A DNA stretch of 64,000 bases from Leifsonia psychrotolerans (GTDB lineage Bacteria > Actinomycetota > Actinomycetes > Actinomycetales > Microbacteriaceae): the NCBI RefSeq assembly GCF_013410665.1, contig NZ_JACCFM010000001.1, positions 2,666,001-2,730,000 on the forward strand, written 5' to 3'. The translations under genes and the position numbers were made by a program. The notes below the pieces were generated by a model that was not told where the DNA came from, did no database searches, and worked only from the letters and a program-made list of their open reading frames with translations. This document shows positions 43,896 through 52,557 of the stretch, piece by piece; position 1 is the first letter of the stretch, and the number at the start of each line of letters is the position of its first letter.

Positions 43896-43968
43896 TATAA
43901 CAACGGTGTCGTCGCGAAACGCCCCCTGAGACCCTGACTCGGGAAGCCTCGAGGCCGCCGCAGCTGGG

Positions 43969-44583
43969 TCAGGCACCCAGGTAGCGCTCCAGGTCACGCA
44001 CACCCAGGCGGGGCAGCTGCAGGGCCATCATCTGTTCGATGCGCTCGGGCAGATCGTGCCGGCCGGTCAGGCGTTGCGAGGTCTCCTGCACGCCGGTGAA
44101 GGTTGCGACCAGGTGCCACCCTTCGACGTCGTAGTCGCTCAGCGGCGGGATTTCTCCGTCGTCAACAGCCTCGCGCAGCAACTCTGCCATCCGTGCCATC
44201 CAGCCCACGTACGGAGTCGGAAAGGTCACCGGAATCACGTCATATTCGCGCACGAGCCGCACGGCTGCCCGCACCCGTACGTCGTCTCGAAAGGCACCGG
44301 AGACACCTCGAATCGACGCGACGATGGCCGCGACACCGCGGGCCTCTGCTCCGCCATCGAGCGGATTGGCGAATGGAGCTTTCGAGAAGGCTCCCCGCAC
44401 GATCGCCACGGCGATGTCAGATTTTGCCTTGAAGTGGTACTGAACCAATCCTTTTCCGGCGCCGGATTTCTCGGCGATCGTGCCGATGGAGGTGCCGGCA
44501 TAGCCGCGCTCTGCGAATTCCACGGAGGCGACGCCCAAGATCCGCTCGCGCGTCTCGGCCGACTTGGCACTCGCTGCGTTCAT
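43969..44583 (-). CDS. TetR family regulator resembling gamma-butyrolactone receptors
   Basis: A 204-residue TetR-type repressor. HTH: FAERGYAGTSIGTIAEKSGA and GKGLVQYHFKAKSD. The C-terminal VATFTGVQETSQRLTGRHDL with PERIEQM closely follows the pattern of the ScbR/ArpA family of gamma-butyrolactone receptors (known there as FTGVQ...SQ.LTGR.DLPER). No AfsA-type synthase gene is within the window. Its targets are unknown; it ends facing the phosphatase gene and no palindrome is seen directly at its own start. Confidence 0.8.
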   Translation of the reverse strand: MNAASAKSAETRERILGVASVEFAERGYAGTSIGTIAEKSGAGKGLVQYHFKAKSDIAVAIVRGAFSKAPFANPLDGGAEARGVAAIVASIRGVSGAFRDDVRVRAAVRLVREYDVIPVTFPTPYVGWMARMAELLREAVDDGEIPPLSDYDVEGWHLVATFTGVQETSQRLTGRHDLPERIEQMMALQLPRLGVRDLERYLGA

Positions 44584-44784
44584 GGGCGCCTTCCTGCCAC
44601 GGTTTCCCCGCGACCGAACCTACCAGCCGACTCTCGGGCGTTCGCTGAATCACATCTCGGTGCGTCCGGGAATTCACCGCCGCCTGTTCGGATGCGCAGG
44701 CTCAGGCCGTCGGCGCACGCTAGAACGTGCGCGAACCGCGCTACCCCGCGCAAGCCCACGCAGGGTGGTGGCGCGTGAAACGAA

Positions 44785-44826
44785 TAAGCCCCGCCCAGCA
44801 ACTCGCGGGAGTGCTGACGGGGCTTA
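44785..44826 (-). terminator. Terminator after tRNA-Tyr
   Basis: TAAGCCCCG and CGGGGCTTA enclose a second imperfect stem (CAGCAACTC/GGAGTGCTG). On the minus strand it follows tRNA-Tyr by 22 bases and is succeeded by TTCGTTTC. Confidence 0.65.
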
Positions 44827-44847
44827 CTTCCTTGCATTACTGCGATG

Positions 44848-44929
44848 TGGCGAGTGAGGGATTCGAACCCCCGAATGCTGAGCAGTCTGATTTACAGTCA
44901 GATCCCTTTGGCCGCTTGGGTAACTCGCC
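44848..44929 (-). tRNA. tRNA-Tyr (anticodon GTA)
   Basis: An 82-base class II tRNA: acceptor GGCGAGT with ACTCGCC, anticodon loop CTGTAAA, a long variable arm (CTGCTCAGCATTC region) and T loop GTTCGAATC. Discriminator A; CCA not encoded. Confidence 0.95.
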
Positions 44930-45119
44930 AATGCGCACCCGACCATATGAAAACACGTGACCGAAGACGCGTTGACAAGAATACAAGGCGGAGTGCCATT
45001 CAGGAAATCGCCTGATCCCGCGTGCGTCGAAGCCTCCGTGTCGAGGCTCCTCATCCTGCTGAAAAAGCTGCCGGCTGCGGCGACTCCATCTTCCTAACGC
45101 TTCTCGGTACCATGGGAGC

Positions 45120-45608
45120 ATGGCAGATTCAACGTTCGACATCGTCAGCAAGGTCGACCAGATGGAGGCGGACAACGCACTCCATCAGGCACAGAAGGAG
45201 GTCGCGCAGCGCTACGACTTCAAAAATGTGGGTGCGTCGATCGAACAGAGCGGCGACAAGGTGCTCATGAAGGCCTCGAGCGAGGAGCGCGTGAAGGCGA
45301 TCCTCGAAGTCTATGAAGCCAAGCTCATCAAGCGCGGCATCTCGCTGCGCAGCCTGGATGCCGGCGACCCCTACCCCTCGGGCAAGGAATACCGCATCGA
45401 AGTGTCGCTGAAGGCCGGAATCGACCAGGAGAACGCGAAGAAGATCAACAAGATCATTCGCGACGAAGCGCCGAAGAGCGTCAAGAGCCAGATTCAGGGC
45501 GACGAACTGCGGGTCAGCTCCAAGAGCCGCGACGACCTGCAGGAGACCATGGCACTGCTCAAGGGCTCAGACCTCAACGTCGCGCTTCAGTTCGTGAACT
45601 TCCGCTAA
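45120..45608 (+). CDS. YajQ family nucleotide-binding protein
   Basis: A 162-residue protein of the YajQ/UPF0234 family, two similar alpha-beta domains ([79 protein letters not shown]). In Xanthomonas and others it binds cyclic-di-GMP and regulates virulence; here the signal is unknown. GGAGC before ATG. Its stop overlaps the convergent hydrolase gene by four bases. Confidence 0.95.
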   Translation: MADSTFDIVSKVDQMEADNALHQAQKEVAQRYDFKNVGASIEQSGDKVLMKASSEERVKAILEVYEAKLIKRGISLRSLDAGDPYPSGKEYRIEVSLKAGIDQENAKKINKIIRDEAPKSVKSQIQGDELRVSSKSRDDLQETMALLKGSDLNVALQFVNFR

Positions 45609-46618
45609 CTCATCCGCTCATTTTCGGGCTGCAGGTAGCTGCGCAACCACCGGGTCAACTCCCGGTACGCCTGCCGCCGCACGGGCTCTGCCGACAAGAA
45701 AACGTCGTGCAGGGCCCCGTCCAGCCGCAGAATCGTCACGAGTGCACCCAGCCGAGTCGAGCGCACGGCGATGTCGTCGACGCGCAGCACCACGTCGCTC
45801 GTCATCATTGCGGGTTCCCATTTCGGCACCAGCATCGACCGCGCCGAAATCATCGAGAGCACCGGGGCGTCAATCGCCAGACCGGATGCCACGCGCGCAT
45901 GCCCGGCCAGGATCGCACGCAACCACGCGGGGTGCGCCATGAACCCGCGCTCCGGCCGCCACTCCTTCTTATAGGTCCAGCTCCCCTCGTAGTCGGCCGA
46001 CACCGAGCGCGTATAGAAACCCAAGTCGACCCGCGGCAGCGGCGCCCGCGGATCGACCCGCGCTTGTAAGTCGATGATCGGCTGAATAGCGGCTCGACCA
46101 ACACCGGAGGCCTGGAACTCCAGCCACGGGCTGTTGAGCACGAGCGCCGAGGCACGACCACGATGCCGGTTCGCCCAGAGGCTGAGGATGAGCCCACCGG
46201 TCGAGTGCCCCAGCAGCAGAAGCTGCCGCTTACTCCGCGAACCCTCACCGTGCCCCATCGCCGACAGCGCGGCTTCGATGTCTTCGTCATAGGCGGCCAG
46301 GTCGGTGATGTAGCCGGGCGTTTGCCCCTCACGCAGGCTGCGCCCATACTTACGCAGGTCAAGCGCATGAAAATGAGCCCCGGCATCCTGCCAAAAATCG
46401 GCCAGCTCGGTCTGAAAAAAGTAGTCGGACCAGCCGTGCAGATAGAGCACATCGACGCCCGCGGCGATCGGACGCACCAGTTCGAGCCTGAACCGACCGA
46501 CCGCGCGCACGAGTGTGGCGACGACTGGCCCTTCGGCATCCGGCTTCAGCGACAGAGTGAGCGCTTCGAAACCCGCGCCAAGGATGTCGGGTTGCCAGCC
46601 ATTCTCCGGAATGCGCAT
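45605..46618 (-). CDS. Alpha/beta hydrolase (monoacylglycerol lipase-like)
   Basis: A 337-residue serine hydrolase. [20 protein letters not shown] is the oxyanion region, [20 protein letters not shown] is the nucleophile elbow and the C-terminal [20 protein letters not shown] supplies the catalytic histidine. It resembles bacterial lysophospholipase/monoglyceride lipases. ATG at 46618; a GTG six codons upstream is possible. Substrate unknown. Convergent overlap with YajQ gene. Confidence 0.85.
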   Translation of the reverse strand: MRIPENGWQPDILGAGFEALTLSLKPDAEGPVVATLVRAVGRFRLELVRPIAAGVDVLYLHGWSDYFFQTELADFWQDAGAHFHALDLRKYGRSLREGQTPGYITDLAAYDEDIEAALSAMGHGEGSRSKRQLLLLGHSTGGLILSLWANRHRGRASALVLNSPWLEFQASGVGRAAIQPIIDLQARVDPRAPLPRVDLGFYTRSVSADYEGSWTYKKEWRPERGFMAHPAWLRAILAGHARVASGLAIDAPVLSMISARSMLVPKWEPAMMTSDVVLRVDDIAVRSTRLGALVTILRLDGALHDVFLSAEPVRRQAYRELTRWLRSYLQPENERMS

Positions 46619-46708
46619 GCCTGGAGGGTATCGCACGCCGCCCAGTGTTCCCCGAATGATGCGCGTTGCTCCACAGGCTGACCGCGACGGATGCCGCCGC
46701 GCACGAGA

Positions 46709-48088
46709 CTATTTCGAGCGCGACACCGTCACCATCTCGTCACGCGGCACAACCTTGATTCGGGTGCGGCCGGCCGACTCCCCGAGCGATAGCTCGTGTT
46801 GGTCGAGGTTATGCCAGCCGTTCAGGTCGGTGTAGTGGATGCCGCGCGAATCGAGCAACTCGGTCACGCTCTCTTCGGCGGGGTGCTCGGGGTGCCACCA
46901 ATTGCCCGAATCGTTGATGAGGTGACGCACGGTCTCCATCGCATCCGACTTGGTGTGACCAATCAGCCCCACCGGCCCACGCTTGATCCACCCCGTCGCG
47001 TAGACGCCGTACATCTGCTCATTGGCACCGCCCGAACCCGACGACGGGTCCTTGCGCAGCACCTGGCCCTCGCGGTTCGGAATCACACCGCGCTTCTTGT
47101 CGAACGGGATGCCTGGCAGCGGCGAACCGAAGTAGCCGACGGCGCGGTACACGGCCTGAATCGGCAGTTCGCGCATTTCGCCGGTACCGACGACTCCGCC
47201 CTCACCGTCGGGCACCGTGCGCTCGTAACGGATGCCACCTACCCGACCGGCGCCGTCGTCAACGATCTCGATGGGCTTGGCGAAGAAGTGCAGGTGCAGG
47301 CGACGGCTGGCCTCGCCGACCTCGCGCTGGCGCCACTGGTTCAGCACCTTATCGATCACGAACACCTGCTTGTTTCCGGCGACGGCCGCGCGGGCAGCAT
47401 CGTCGTAGTCGAAGTCTTCGTCGTAGACCATGATGTCGACGTCGCGCAGCTCGCCGAGTTCCCGCAGTTCGAGCGGGGTGAACTTCACCGAGGTCGGACC
47501 GCGGCGGCCGAACACGTGAACATCGGTCACCGGCGACTCCTTGAGTCCGCCGTAGACGTTATCTGGAATCTCGGTCACCAACAGGTCGTCGGCATGCTTG
47601 GCCAGGATGCGGGAGACGTCGAGGGCCACATTGCCATTGCCGATCACCGCCACCTGCTTCGCCTCGAGCGGCCAGGTGCGCGGAAAGTCGGGGTGCCCGT
47701 CGAACCAGCTAACGAACTCGGCGGCGCCGTACGAGCCCTCGAGCTCGATGCCCGGAATGTTCAGGTCGGCGTCACGCACGGCTCCCGTGGCGAAGATCAC
47801 CGCGTTGTAGTGCTGTTTGAGGTCATCGAGCGTGATGTCGGTGCCGTAGCGCACGTTGCCAAAGAGACGAATGTCGCCACGGTCGAGCACATCGCGCAGG
47901 GCGTTGATGATGCCCTTGATGCGCGGGTGGTCGGGGGCGACGCCATAGCGCACGAGCCCATACGGCGCGGGCAGGTGGTCGAACAGGTCAATCGAAACGT
48001 CGAAGTTGCGCTCTGCCTTCAACAGGATGTCGGCGGCGTAGATGCCGGCGGGGCCTGCTCCGACAATGGCCAATCGCAACTTGGTCAT
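46709..48088 (-). CDS. fprA: NADPH-ferredoxin reductase FprA
   Basis: A 459-residue FAD enzyme that shuttles electrons between NADPH and ferredoxins (adrenodoxin reductase type). FAD-binding LAIVGAGPAGIYAADILLK, the NADPH motif VAVIGNGNVALDVSRIL and the terminal ATGWIKRGPVGLIGHTKSDA are all conserved. AAGGAAGG precedes the ATG at 48088; an 85-residue upstream extension in the same frame lacks homology and is rejected. Possible partners are cytochrome P450s or other ferredoxin users, none in the window. Confidence 0.95.
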   Translation of the reverse strand: MTKLRLAIVGAGPAGIYAADILLKAERNFDVSIDLFDHLPAPYGLVRYGVAPDHPRIKGIINALRDVLDRGDIRLFGNVRYGTDITLDDLKQHYNAVIFATGAVRDADLNIPGIELEGSYGAAEFVSWFDGHPDFPRTWPLEAKQVAVIGNGNVALDVSRILAKHADDLLVTEIPDNVYGGLKESPVTDVHVFGRRGPTSVKFTPLELRELGELRDVDIMVYDEDFDYDDAARAAVAGNKQVFVIDKVLNQWRQREVGEASRRLHLHFFAKPIEIVDDGAGRVGGIRYERTVPDGEGGVVGTGEMRELPIQAVYRAVGYFGSPLPGIPFDKKRGVIPNREGQVLRKDPSSGSGGANEQMYGVYATGWIKRGPVGLIGHTKSDAMETVRHLINDSGNWWHPEHPAEESVTELLDSRGIHYTDLNGWHNLDQHELSLGESAGRTRIKVVPRDEMVTVSRSK

Positions 48089-48152
48089 GAAAACCTTCCT
48101 TAGGGTTGAGGCCTGCGCTCGCAGTCTCAGTCGTTCTTGGGCGGGCGGCTCG

Positions 48153-49232
48153 TTAGCTCGAGCGTTCCACAATCGTTTCAGCGAACTTGGTGAGCGCCTT
48201 CTTAACCGAGCCCTTGGGCAGCGGTTCGAGCGCCGCGACGGCATCTCTGGCCCACTGGTGGGCTTCTGCGAGGGTCTGGTGGGTGACGTCGTGGTCGCGC
48301 AGCTCCGCGATCGCCGCGTCGGCAGCGACGGCACCGGCAGCATCGCTGGCCGGTCCGCTCATCACGTCACGTTCGAGGCGTTCGAGCAGCGCGGCCGCGG
48401 CGGCATCCGTCGTCTGACGTTCCCGCAACCGCAGCAGCGGCAGCGTGGCGACCCCGGCGCGCAAGTCGGTGCCGGGCACCTTGCCGGTCTCGTCGGGCTG
48501 CGGCGAGAGGTCAATGACGTCGTCGATGAGTTGGAAGGCGACACCGATCTTCTCGCCGAACTCAACCACGGGGCCTTCGAACTCGTCGGGAGCGTCAGAG
48601 AAGACGATTCCGGCCTGGGCGGCGGCGGCGATGAGCGACCCGGTCTTGTCGGCGAGCACCTGAATGTAGTGCTGAACCGGGTCTTCGCCGTCGCGCGGAC
48701 CGACGGTCTCATGCAGTTGGCCGAGCACGAGGCGCTCGAAGGTGTCGGCCTGCAAACGGATGGCGCGCTCCCCGAGACGGGCCATCAGTTGGCTCGCCCG
48801 AGCGAACAACAGGTCACCGGTGAGAATCGCAATCGAGTTGCCCCACACCGTCTGGGCACTCGGCACGCCGCGACGCTTGTCGGCGTCATCCATCACATCG
48901 TCGTGATAGAGCGAGGCCAGGTGGGTGATTTCGATCGCCGCCGCGGCCGTCACGACGTTGGGCACCGACCCGCTACCGAGGTGAGCGGTGAGCAGGGCCA
49001 GCATGGGTCGCACCCGTTTGCCGCCGGCGTTGAGCAGGTAGCGACTGGTGACGTTCGCGATTTCGTCGGCGAAGACGACCTCCGCCAACAGCCCAGCCTC
49101 GACCTGCTCGAGCCCGGCATCGATGTCGGCCGCCAAACCGCGATCGGCGGCGGTCGAAAAGATACGGTCGCTCAAGCCCAGTTGCGACGTCACCGACGAG
49201 CTACGGCGGACGACAGGGGCGCTCGGTTTCAC
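48153..49232 (-). CDS. Polyprenyl diphosphate synthase (menaquinone side chain)
   Basis: A trans-prenyltransferase, 359 residues, that extends FPP/GGPP with IPP. The first aspartate motif is LYHDDVMDDADKRRG and the second is FQLIDDVIDLSPQPDETG. SRYLLNAGGKRVRPMLALL is the substrate lysine/arginine region. Next to menG and menF, it most probably supplies the all-trans polyprenyl diphosphate of menaquinone. It begins with a GTG and ends 64 bases before fprA. Chain length cannot be read off; family members make C35-C45. Confidence 0.9.
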   Translation of the reverse strand: MKPSAPVVRRSSSVTSQLGLSDRIFSTAADRGLAADIDAGLEQVEAGLLAEVVFADEIANVTSRYLLNAGGKRVRPMLALLTAHLGSGSVPNVVTAAAAIEITHLASLYHDDVMDDADKRRGVPSAQTVWGNSIAILTGDLLFARASQLMARLGERAIRLQADTFERLVLGQLHETVGPRDGEDPVQHYIQVLADKTGSLIAAAAQAGIVFSDAPDEFEGPVVEFGEKIGVAFQLIDDVIDLSPQPDETGKVPGTDLRAGVATLPLLRLRERQTTDAAAAALLERLERDVMSGPASDAAGAVAADAAIAELRDHDVTHQTLAEAHQWARDAVAALEPLPKGSVKKALTKFAETIVERSS

Positions 49233-49263
49233 TCTATGTGCCTAACGATTGAGGAGAAGGGGA

Positions 49264-49992
49264 TCAGGATGCCGCGGGGGCGGCGGAACGCTCCGGCTTG
49301 ATGCCGCGGTGCAGCGCGACGACGCCGAGCGTGAGGTTACGGTACGCCACGGAGCGGTAGCCCGCCTCGCGCAGCCAGCCGCTGAGGGTGCGCTGATTCG
49401 GCCACGCCTCGATCGACTCACCCAAATAGTCATAGGCGGGGTCATTCGACGATGCGAACTTCACGAGCGTCGGCATCACGTAGCGCAGATAGGCGTAGTA
49501 GCCCGCCCGAACCGGGGCAATCTGCGGCGTGGAGAATTCGCAAATCACGACACGGCCGCCGGGCTTGGTCACGCGGTAGAACTCGGCGAGCGCTTTCTTC
49601 GGCTCCACGACGTTACGCAGACCGAACGAGATGGTGACGGCGTCGAATTCGCCGTCTGCGAACGGCAGGGCTGTGGCATCCGCCTGCACGAACTCAATGT
49701 TGGGGTTGCCGGCATTGCGCTCACGCCCGACCCGAATCATGCCCGCCGAGAAGTCGGCGGCAACGATGTGGGCGCCGGACTTCGCCAACGAAGCGCTCGA
49801 GGTGCCGGTTCCGGCCGCGATGTCGAGGATGCGTTCGCCCGGCTTCGGCGCGACGGCCTTGGTCGTCGCGATGCGCCAGAGGGCGGCGTTTCCCATCGAC
49901 AGCACGGTGTTCGTACGGTCATAGTTGGCGGCCACCTCATCGAACATGGCGGCAACTTGCGCCGGCTGTTTGCCCAGGTCTGCTCTGTTCAC
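49264..49992 (-). CDS. menG: Demethylmenaquinone methyltransferase
   Basis: MenG/UbiE (242 residues), the SAM-dependent last step of menaquinone synthesis. SAM motif LDIAAGTGTSSASLA; MFDEVAANYDRTNTVLSMG and SFGLRNVVEPKKALAEFYRV are the UbiE signatures. It is divergent from menF (73 bases) and lies 31 bases before the polyprenyl synthase gene on the same strand, so the latter two are probably cotranscribed. Confidence 0.96.
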   Translation of the reverse strand: MNRADLGKQPAQVAAMFDEVAANYDRTNTVLSMGNAALWRIATTKAVAPKPGERILDIAAGTGTSSASLAKSGAHIVAADFSAGMIRVGRERNAGNPNIEFVQADATALPFADGEFDAVTISFGLRNVVEPKKALAEFYRVTKPGGRVVICEFSTPQIAPVRAGYYAYLRYVMPTLVKFASSNDPAYDYLGESIEAWPNQRTLSGWLREAGYRSVAYRNLTLGVVALHRGIKPERSAAPAAS

Positions 49993-50065
49993 CCCCCTAG
50001 TCTAGATTGAGTGGCCGAGAGCTCACCGCACGATCGAAACCGGGGCGCAGGCGTAGGCTGAACAG

Positions 50066-51298
50066 GTGAATGTGCAGGCTTTGACGGTGGAGACCACCGC
50101 GATCAGCGACATCCGTCAACTCATTCTCTTGCTTGACCGCCAGGAGCCTCTGCTCTGGATGCGGCGCACGCAGGGATTAGCCGGCATCGGCACGGCGTTA
50201 CGACTGGAGTTCGGCGGGGAAACCCGCATGACGGATGCCGCGCTCGCCTGGCGGGAGGTCGTCGCCGCCGCAACCATCACCGACCCCCTCGCGCGCACCG
50301 GAACCGGCCTGCTCGCGTTCGGCGCCTTCGCGTTCGACGCGTCGTCGGCACAGAAGAGCGTCTTGATCGTGCCGCGGCTCATTGTGGGTCGCGAAGACGG
50401 CCAGTGCTGGGTTACCCGCATTTGGGAGACGGGGACCGAGCCGCCCGAAATTCCGCTGACGTTGCATCCGCTCGGCGCCGAATACCGCCTCTCGCTGCTG
50501 CCCGGCGCCATGACAGCCGAGGCCTACCGCGACGCCGTGGCCGAGGCAGTGCGCCGCATCGCCGCGCGCGACGTGAGCAAGATCGTGCTGGCACGAGACC
50601 TCGTGGGGCATCTGCCGGCCGAGTCCGATGCGCGGCGGGCCCTCACGCAGCTCGCACTCGGCTACCCGGACTGTTGGACCTTCGCCGTTGACGGACTCAT
50701 TGGTTCGAGCCCCGAGACGCTGATTCGCGCCTCGCAGGGTGAGGTCAATGCGCGTGTGCTCGCCGGCACCATGTCGCGGGGAGCGGATGCCGAGTCAGAC
50801 GCCGAGGCGGCTCTCACGCTGGCCACGTCGAGCAAGGACGGTGACGAGCACGAGTTCGCGGTGCAGAGCGTCGTGGCGTCGCTGCGCCCGCACACCTCGC
50901 ACCTCACGGCGAGCGAGGTGCCGTTCACATTGAAGCTTCCGAACCTGTGGCACCTGGCCACCGACCTTGAGGGCACGCTGAGCGACGGGTCAACCTCGCT
51001 CGACCTCATCGCGGCGCTGCACCCCACTGCCGCGGTCGCGGGAACCCCCACCGACACCGCCCTGGCCGTGATTCGCGAGCTCGAACCCTTCGACCGCGGG
51101 CGCTACGCCGGCCCGGTCGGCTGGGTGGGCGCCGACGGCGACGGCGAGTGGGCAATCGCGTTGCGCTGCGCCCAGATCAGTCCCACCGGCGATGTCACCG
51201 CCTATGCCGGTTGCGGCATCGTGCTCGACTCGGAGCCCGACCGCGAGCTGGCCGAGACGCGCATGAAGTTCCGCCCGGTGGTGGAGGCCTTCGGCTGA
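50066..51298 (+). CDS. menF: Isochorismate synthase
   Basis: A chorismate-utilising enzyme, 410 residues, converting chorismate to isochorismate for menaquinone. The C-terminal chorismate-binding domain has DVSKIVLARDLVGHL, FAVDGLIGSSPETLIRASQG and VLAGTMSRGADAESDAE; GTPTDTALAVIRELEPFDRG, GPVGWVGADGDGEWAIALRC and AYAGCGIVLDSEPDRE complete the site. Menaquinone context favours MenF over EntC or PabB. GTG start. Confidence 0.93.
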   Translation: MNVQALTVETTAISDIRQLILLLDRQEPLLWMRRTQGLAGIGTALRLEFGGETRMTDAALAWREVVAAATITDPLARTGTGLLAFGAFAFDASSAQKSVLIVPRLIVGREDGQCWVTRIWETGTEPPEIPLTLHPLGAEYRLSLLPGAMTAEAYRDAVAEAVRRIAARDVSKIVLARDLVGHLPAESDARRALTQLALGYPDCWTFAVDGLIGSSPETLIRASQGEVNARVLAGTMSRGADAESDAEAALTLATSSKDGDEHEFAVQSVVASLRPHTSHLTASEVPFTLKLPNLWHLATDLEGTLSDGSTSLDLIAALHPTAAVAGTPTDTALAVIRELEPFDRGRYAGPVGWVGADGDGEWAIALRCAQISPTGDVTAYAGCGIVLDSEPDRELAETRMKFRPVVEAFG

Positions 51299-51342
51299 CC
51301 TGCTCCGCTGGTCGAGACCGCAGCTTCCAACATCCGCAGCCG

Positions 51343-51401
51343 GTGAGGTAGCGCAGATGACCCTTATCGAGGCAATCGAAGGGTCATCTGCGCGACCTCA
51401 C
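51343..51401. repeat. 59-bp hairpin palindrome, copy 3
   Basis: Same length and ends as the copies at 4140 and 11407 (GTGAGGTAGCGCAGATGACC... CATCTGCGCGACCTCAC). The 23-bp stem has one mismatch and a 13-base loop. It lies 44 bases after the menF stop codon. Confidence 0.88.
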
Positions 51402-51447
51402 CAGCCGAAGCCTGGCGCGCGGCGACGACGCTCGCTACCCTGTGCGC

Positions 51448-51630
51448 ATGAGCTTCGAGCTGCAAAATCCGAGCCCTGCGCGACTCATGCGGCCGCGTCA
51501 GCGGCCGCGTCAGCGGCCGCGTCAGCGGCCGCGTCAGCGGCCGCGTCAGCGGCCGCGTCAGCGGCCGCGTCAGCGGCCGCGTCAGCCTGATTCAGCGCAG
51601 GTCGAATCGACCGAGACGGTCGCGCCGTGA
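51448..51630 (+). CDS. Small RPRQ-repeat protein, uncertain
   Basis: A 60-codon frame: MSFELQNPSPARLM, eight RPRQ repeats from the 12-bp array, then PDSAQVESTETVAP. Its TGA overlaps the GTG of the DUF1622 gene (GTGA), as in many true gene pairs here, but no ribosome binding site lies before the ATG. The RPRQ peptide would be strongly basic. It may equally be a leader or chance frame. Confidence 0.35.
   Translation: MSFELQNPSPARLMRPRQRPRQRPRQRPRQRPRQRPRQRPRQRPRQPDSAQVESTETVAP
51489..51584. repeat. Minisatellite: eight perfect 12-bp units GCGGCCGCGTCA
   Basis: Eight identical units in tandem, each containing the palindrome GCGGCCGC. Because the unit is 12 bp, changes in copy number keep every reading frame. 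It ends 42 bases before the DUF1622 start and lies between menF and that gene. Confidence 0.95.
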
Positions 51631-52001
51631 TATTCGCGGAGGTCATCGAAACCGTCGGCAAGGTCATCGATGCGGCCGGTGTCGCGGCGATCGTCATCGG
51701 CGCCCTCGTCGCAACGGTGATCGCCGGTCTGCGCCTGAAAAACCGTGACCCGAACGTCTATCGGCTCTACCGCAGGCAGTTGGGCCGCTCGATCCTGTTG
51801 GGTCTGGAGCTCTTGGTCGCGGCCGACATCATCCGCACCGTGGCGATCACGCCCACCCTGGAGAGCCTCGCCGTACTGGCCGGGATCGTGCTGATCCGCA
51901 CGTTCCTCAGCTTTTCACTCGAGCTGGAAATCACCGGTTCCTGGCCCTGGCAGAAACCCAGTCGCGCCGACACTCCGGGCGAGGCACCCGAGCTGGACTA
52001 G
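51627..52001 (+). CDS. DUF1622 family membrane protein
   Basis: A 124-residue membrane protein with three hydrophobic helices (VIDAAGVAAIVIGALVATVI, SILLGLELLVAADIIRTVAI, SLAVLAGIVLIRTFLSFSLE). ELLVAADIIRT and RTFLSFSLELEI are the DUF1622 signatures. Function unknown. It begins with GTG overlapping the previous short frame. Confidence 0.88.
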   Translation: MIFAEVIETVGKVIDAAGVAAIVIGALVATVIAGLRLKNRDPNVYRLYRRQLGRSILLGLELLVAADIIRTVAITPTLESLAVLAGIVLIRTFLSFSLELEITGSWPWQKPSRADTPGEAPELD

Positions 52002-52149
52002 AGCCGTTCGGCCGGCGGGAGCGGTTCGCCTGCGCCGGCCACGATGCCTGAATCCTGAGCGGAGTGTCGACGTCGCTTTCTCCCGCCACTCAATAGAGTG
52101 AGCCGATTGCACCACTGACGGTGCAGCTATTCGAAAAATTTGGAGTCCC

Positions 52150-52518
52150 ATGGAAACCGCCGCCATCACCGCTTGGACATTCGTTTCGGAGACTCCGATC
52201 CCGGCCGACATCGCCCCGATGCTCGTTCCGGGTGAGCAGCCCGTTGCCGCCTACAAGACATTCCGCGACAGCGCGGTCTTCACCAACAAGCGGCTGATCG
52301 TGCGCGACGCCCAGGGCATCACGGGCAAAAAGGTCGAGCTGTATTCCCTGCCCTACTCAAGCGTGAACATGTGGTCGTCTGAGAACGCCGGCACGCTCGA
52401 CTTCAATGCCGAGCTTGAGCTGTGGACCCGCGCCGGCCACATCAAGATCAAAATCGGAAAGGGTGTCGACATTCGCAAGTTGGATCGTCTCCTCGCCGAG
52501 GTTCTCCTCGCCGATTAG
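52150..52518 (+). CDS. Bacterial PH-domain protein
   Basis: A 122-residue protein consisting almost wholly of a pleckstrin-like fold of bacterial PH type: YKTFRDSAVFTNKRLIVRDA and KKVELYSLPYSSVNMWSSEN, followed by TLDFNAELELWTRAGHIKIK. No membrane segment. Binding partner unknown. Confidence 0.85.
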   Translation: METAAITAWTFVSETPIPADIAPMLVPGEQPVAAYKTFRDSAVFTNKRLIVRDAQGITGKKVELYSLPYSSVNMWSSENAGTLDFNAELELWTRAGHIKIKIGKGVDIRKLDRLLAEVLLAD

Positions 52519-52557
52519 TTGGAACGAGACGCCTGGCCGGCGCGCGGCGTCCTCCCC

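Noticed and set aside
46796..48103. Plus-strand frame opposite fprA
   Set aside because: Shadow; fprA on the minus strand has full FAD/NADPH motifs and a ribosome binding site.
51489..51584. CRISPR array or rRNA-like repeat
   Set aside because: Units are directly adjacent with no spacers.
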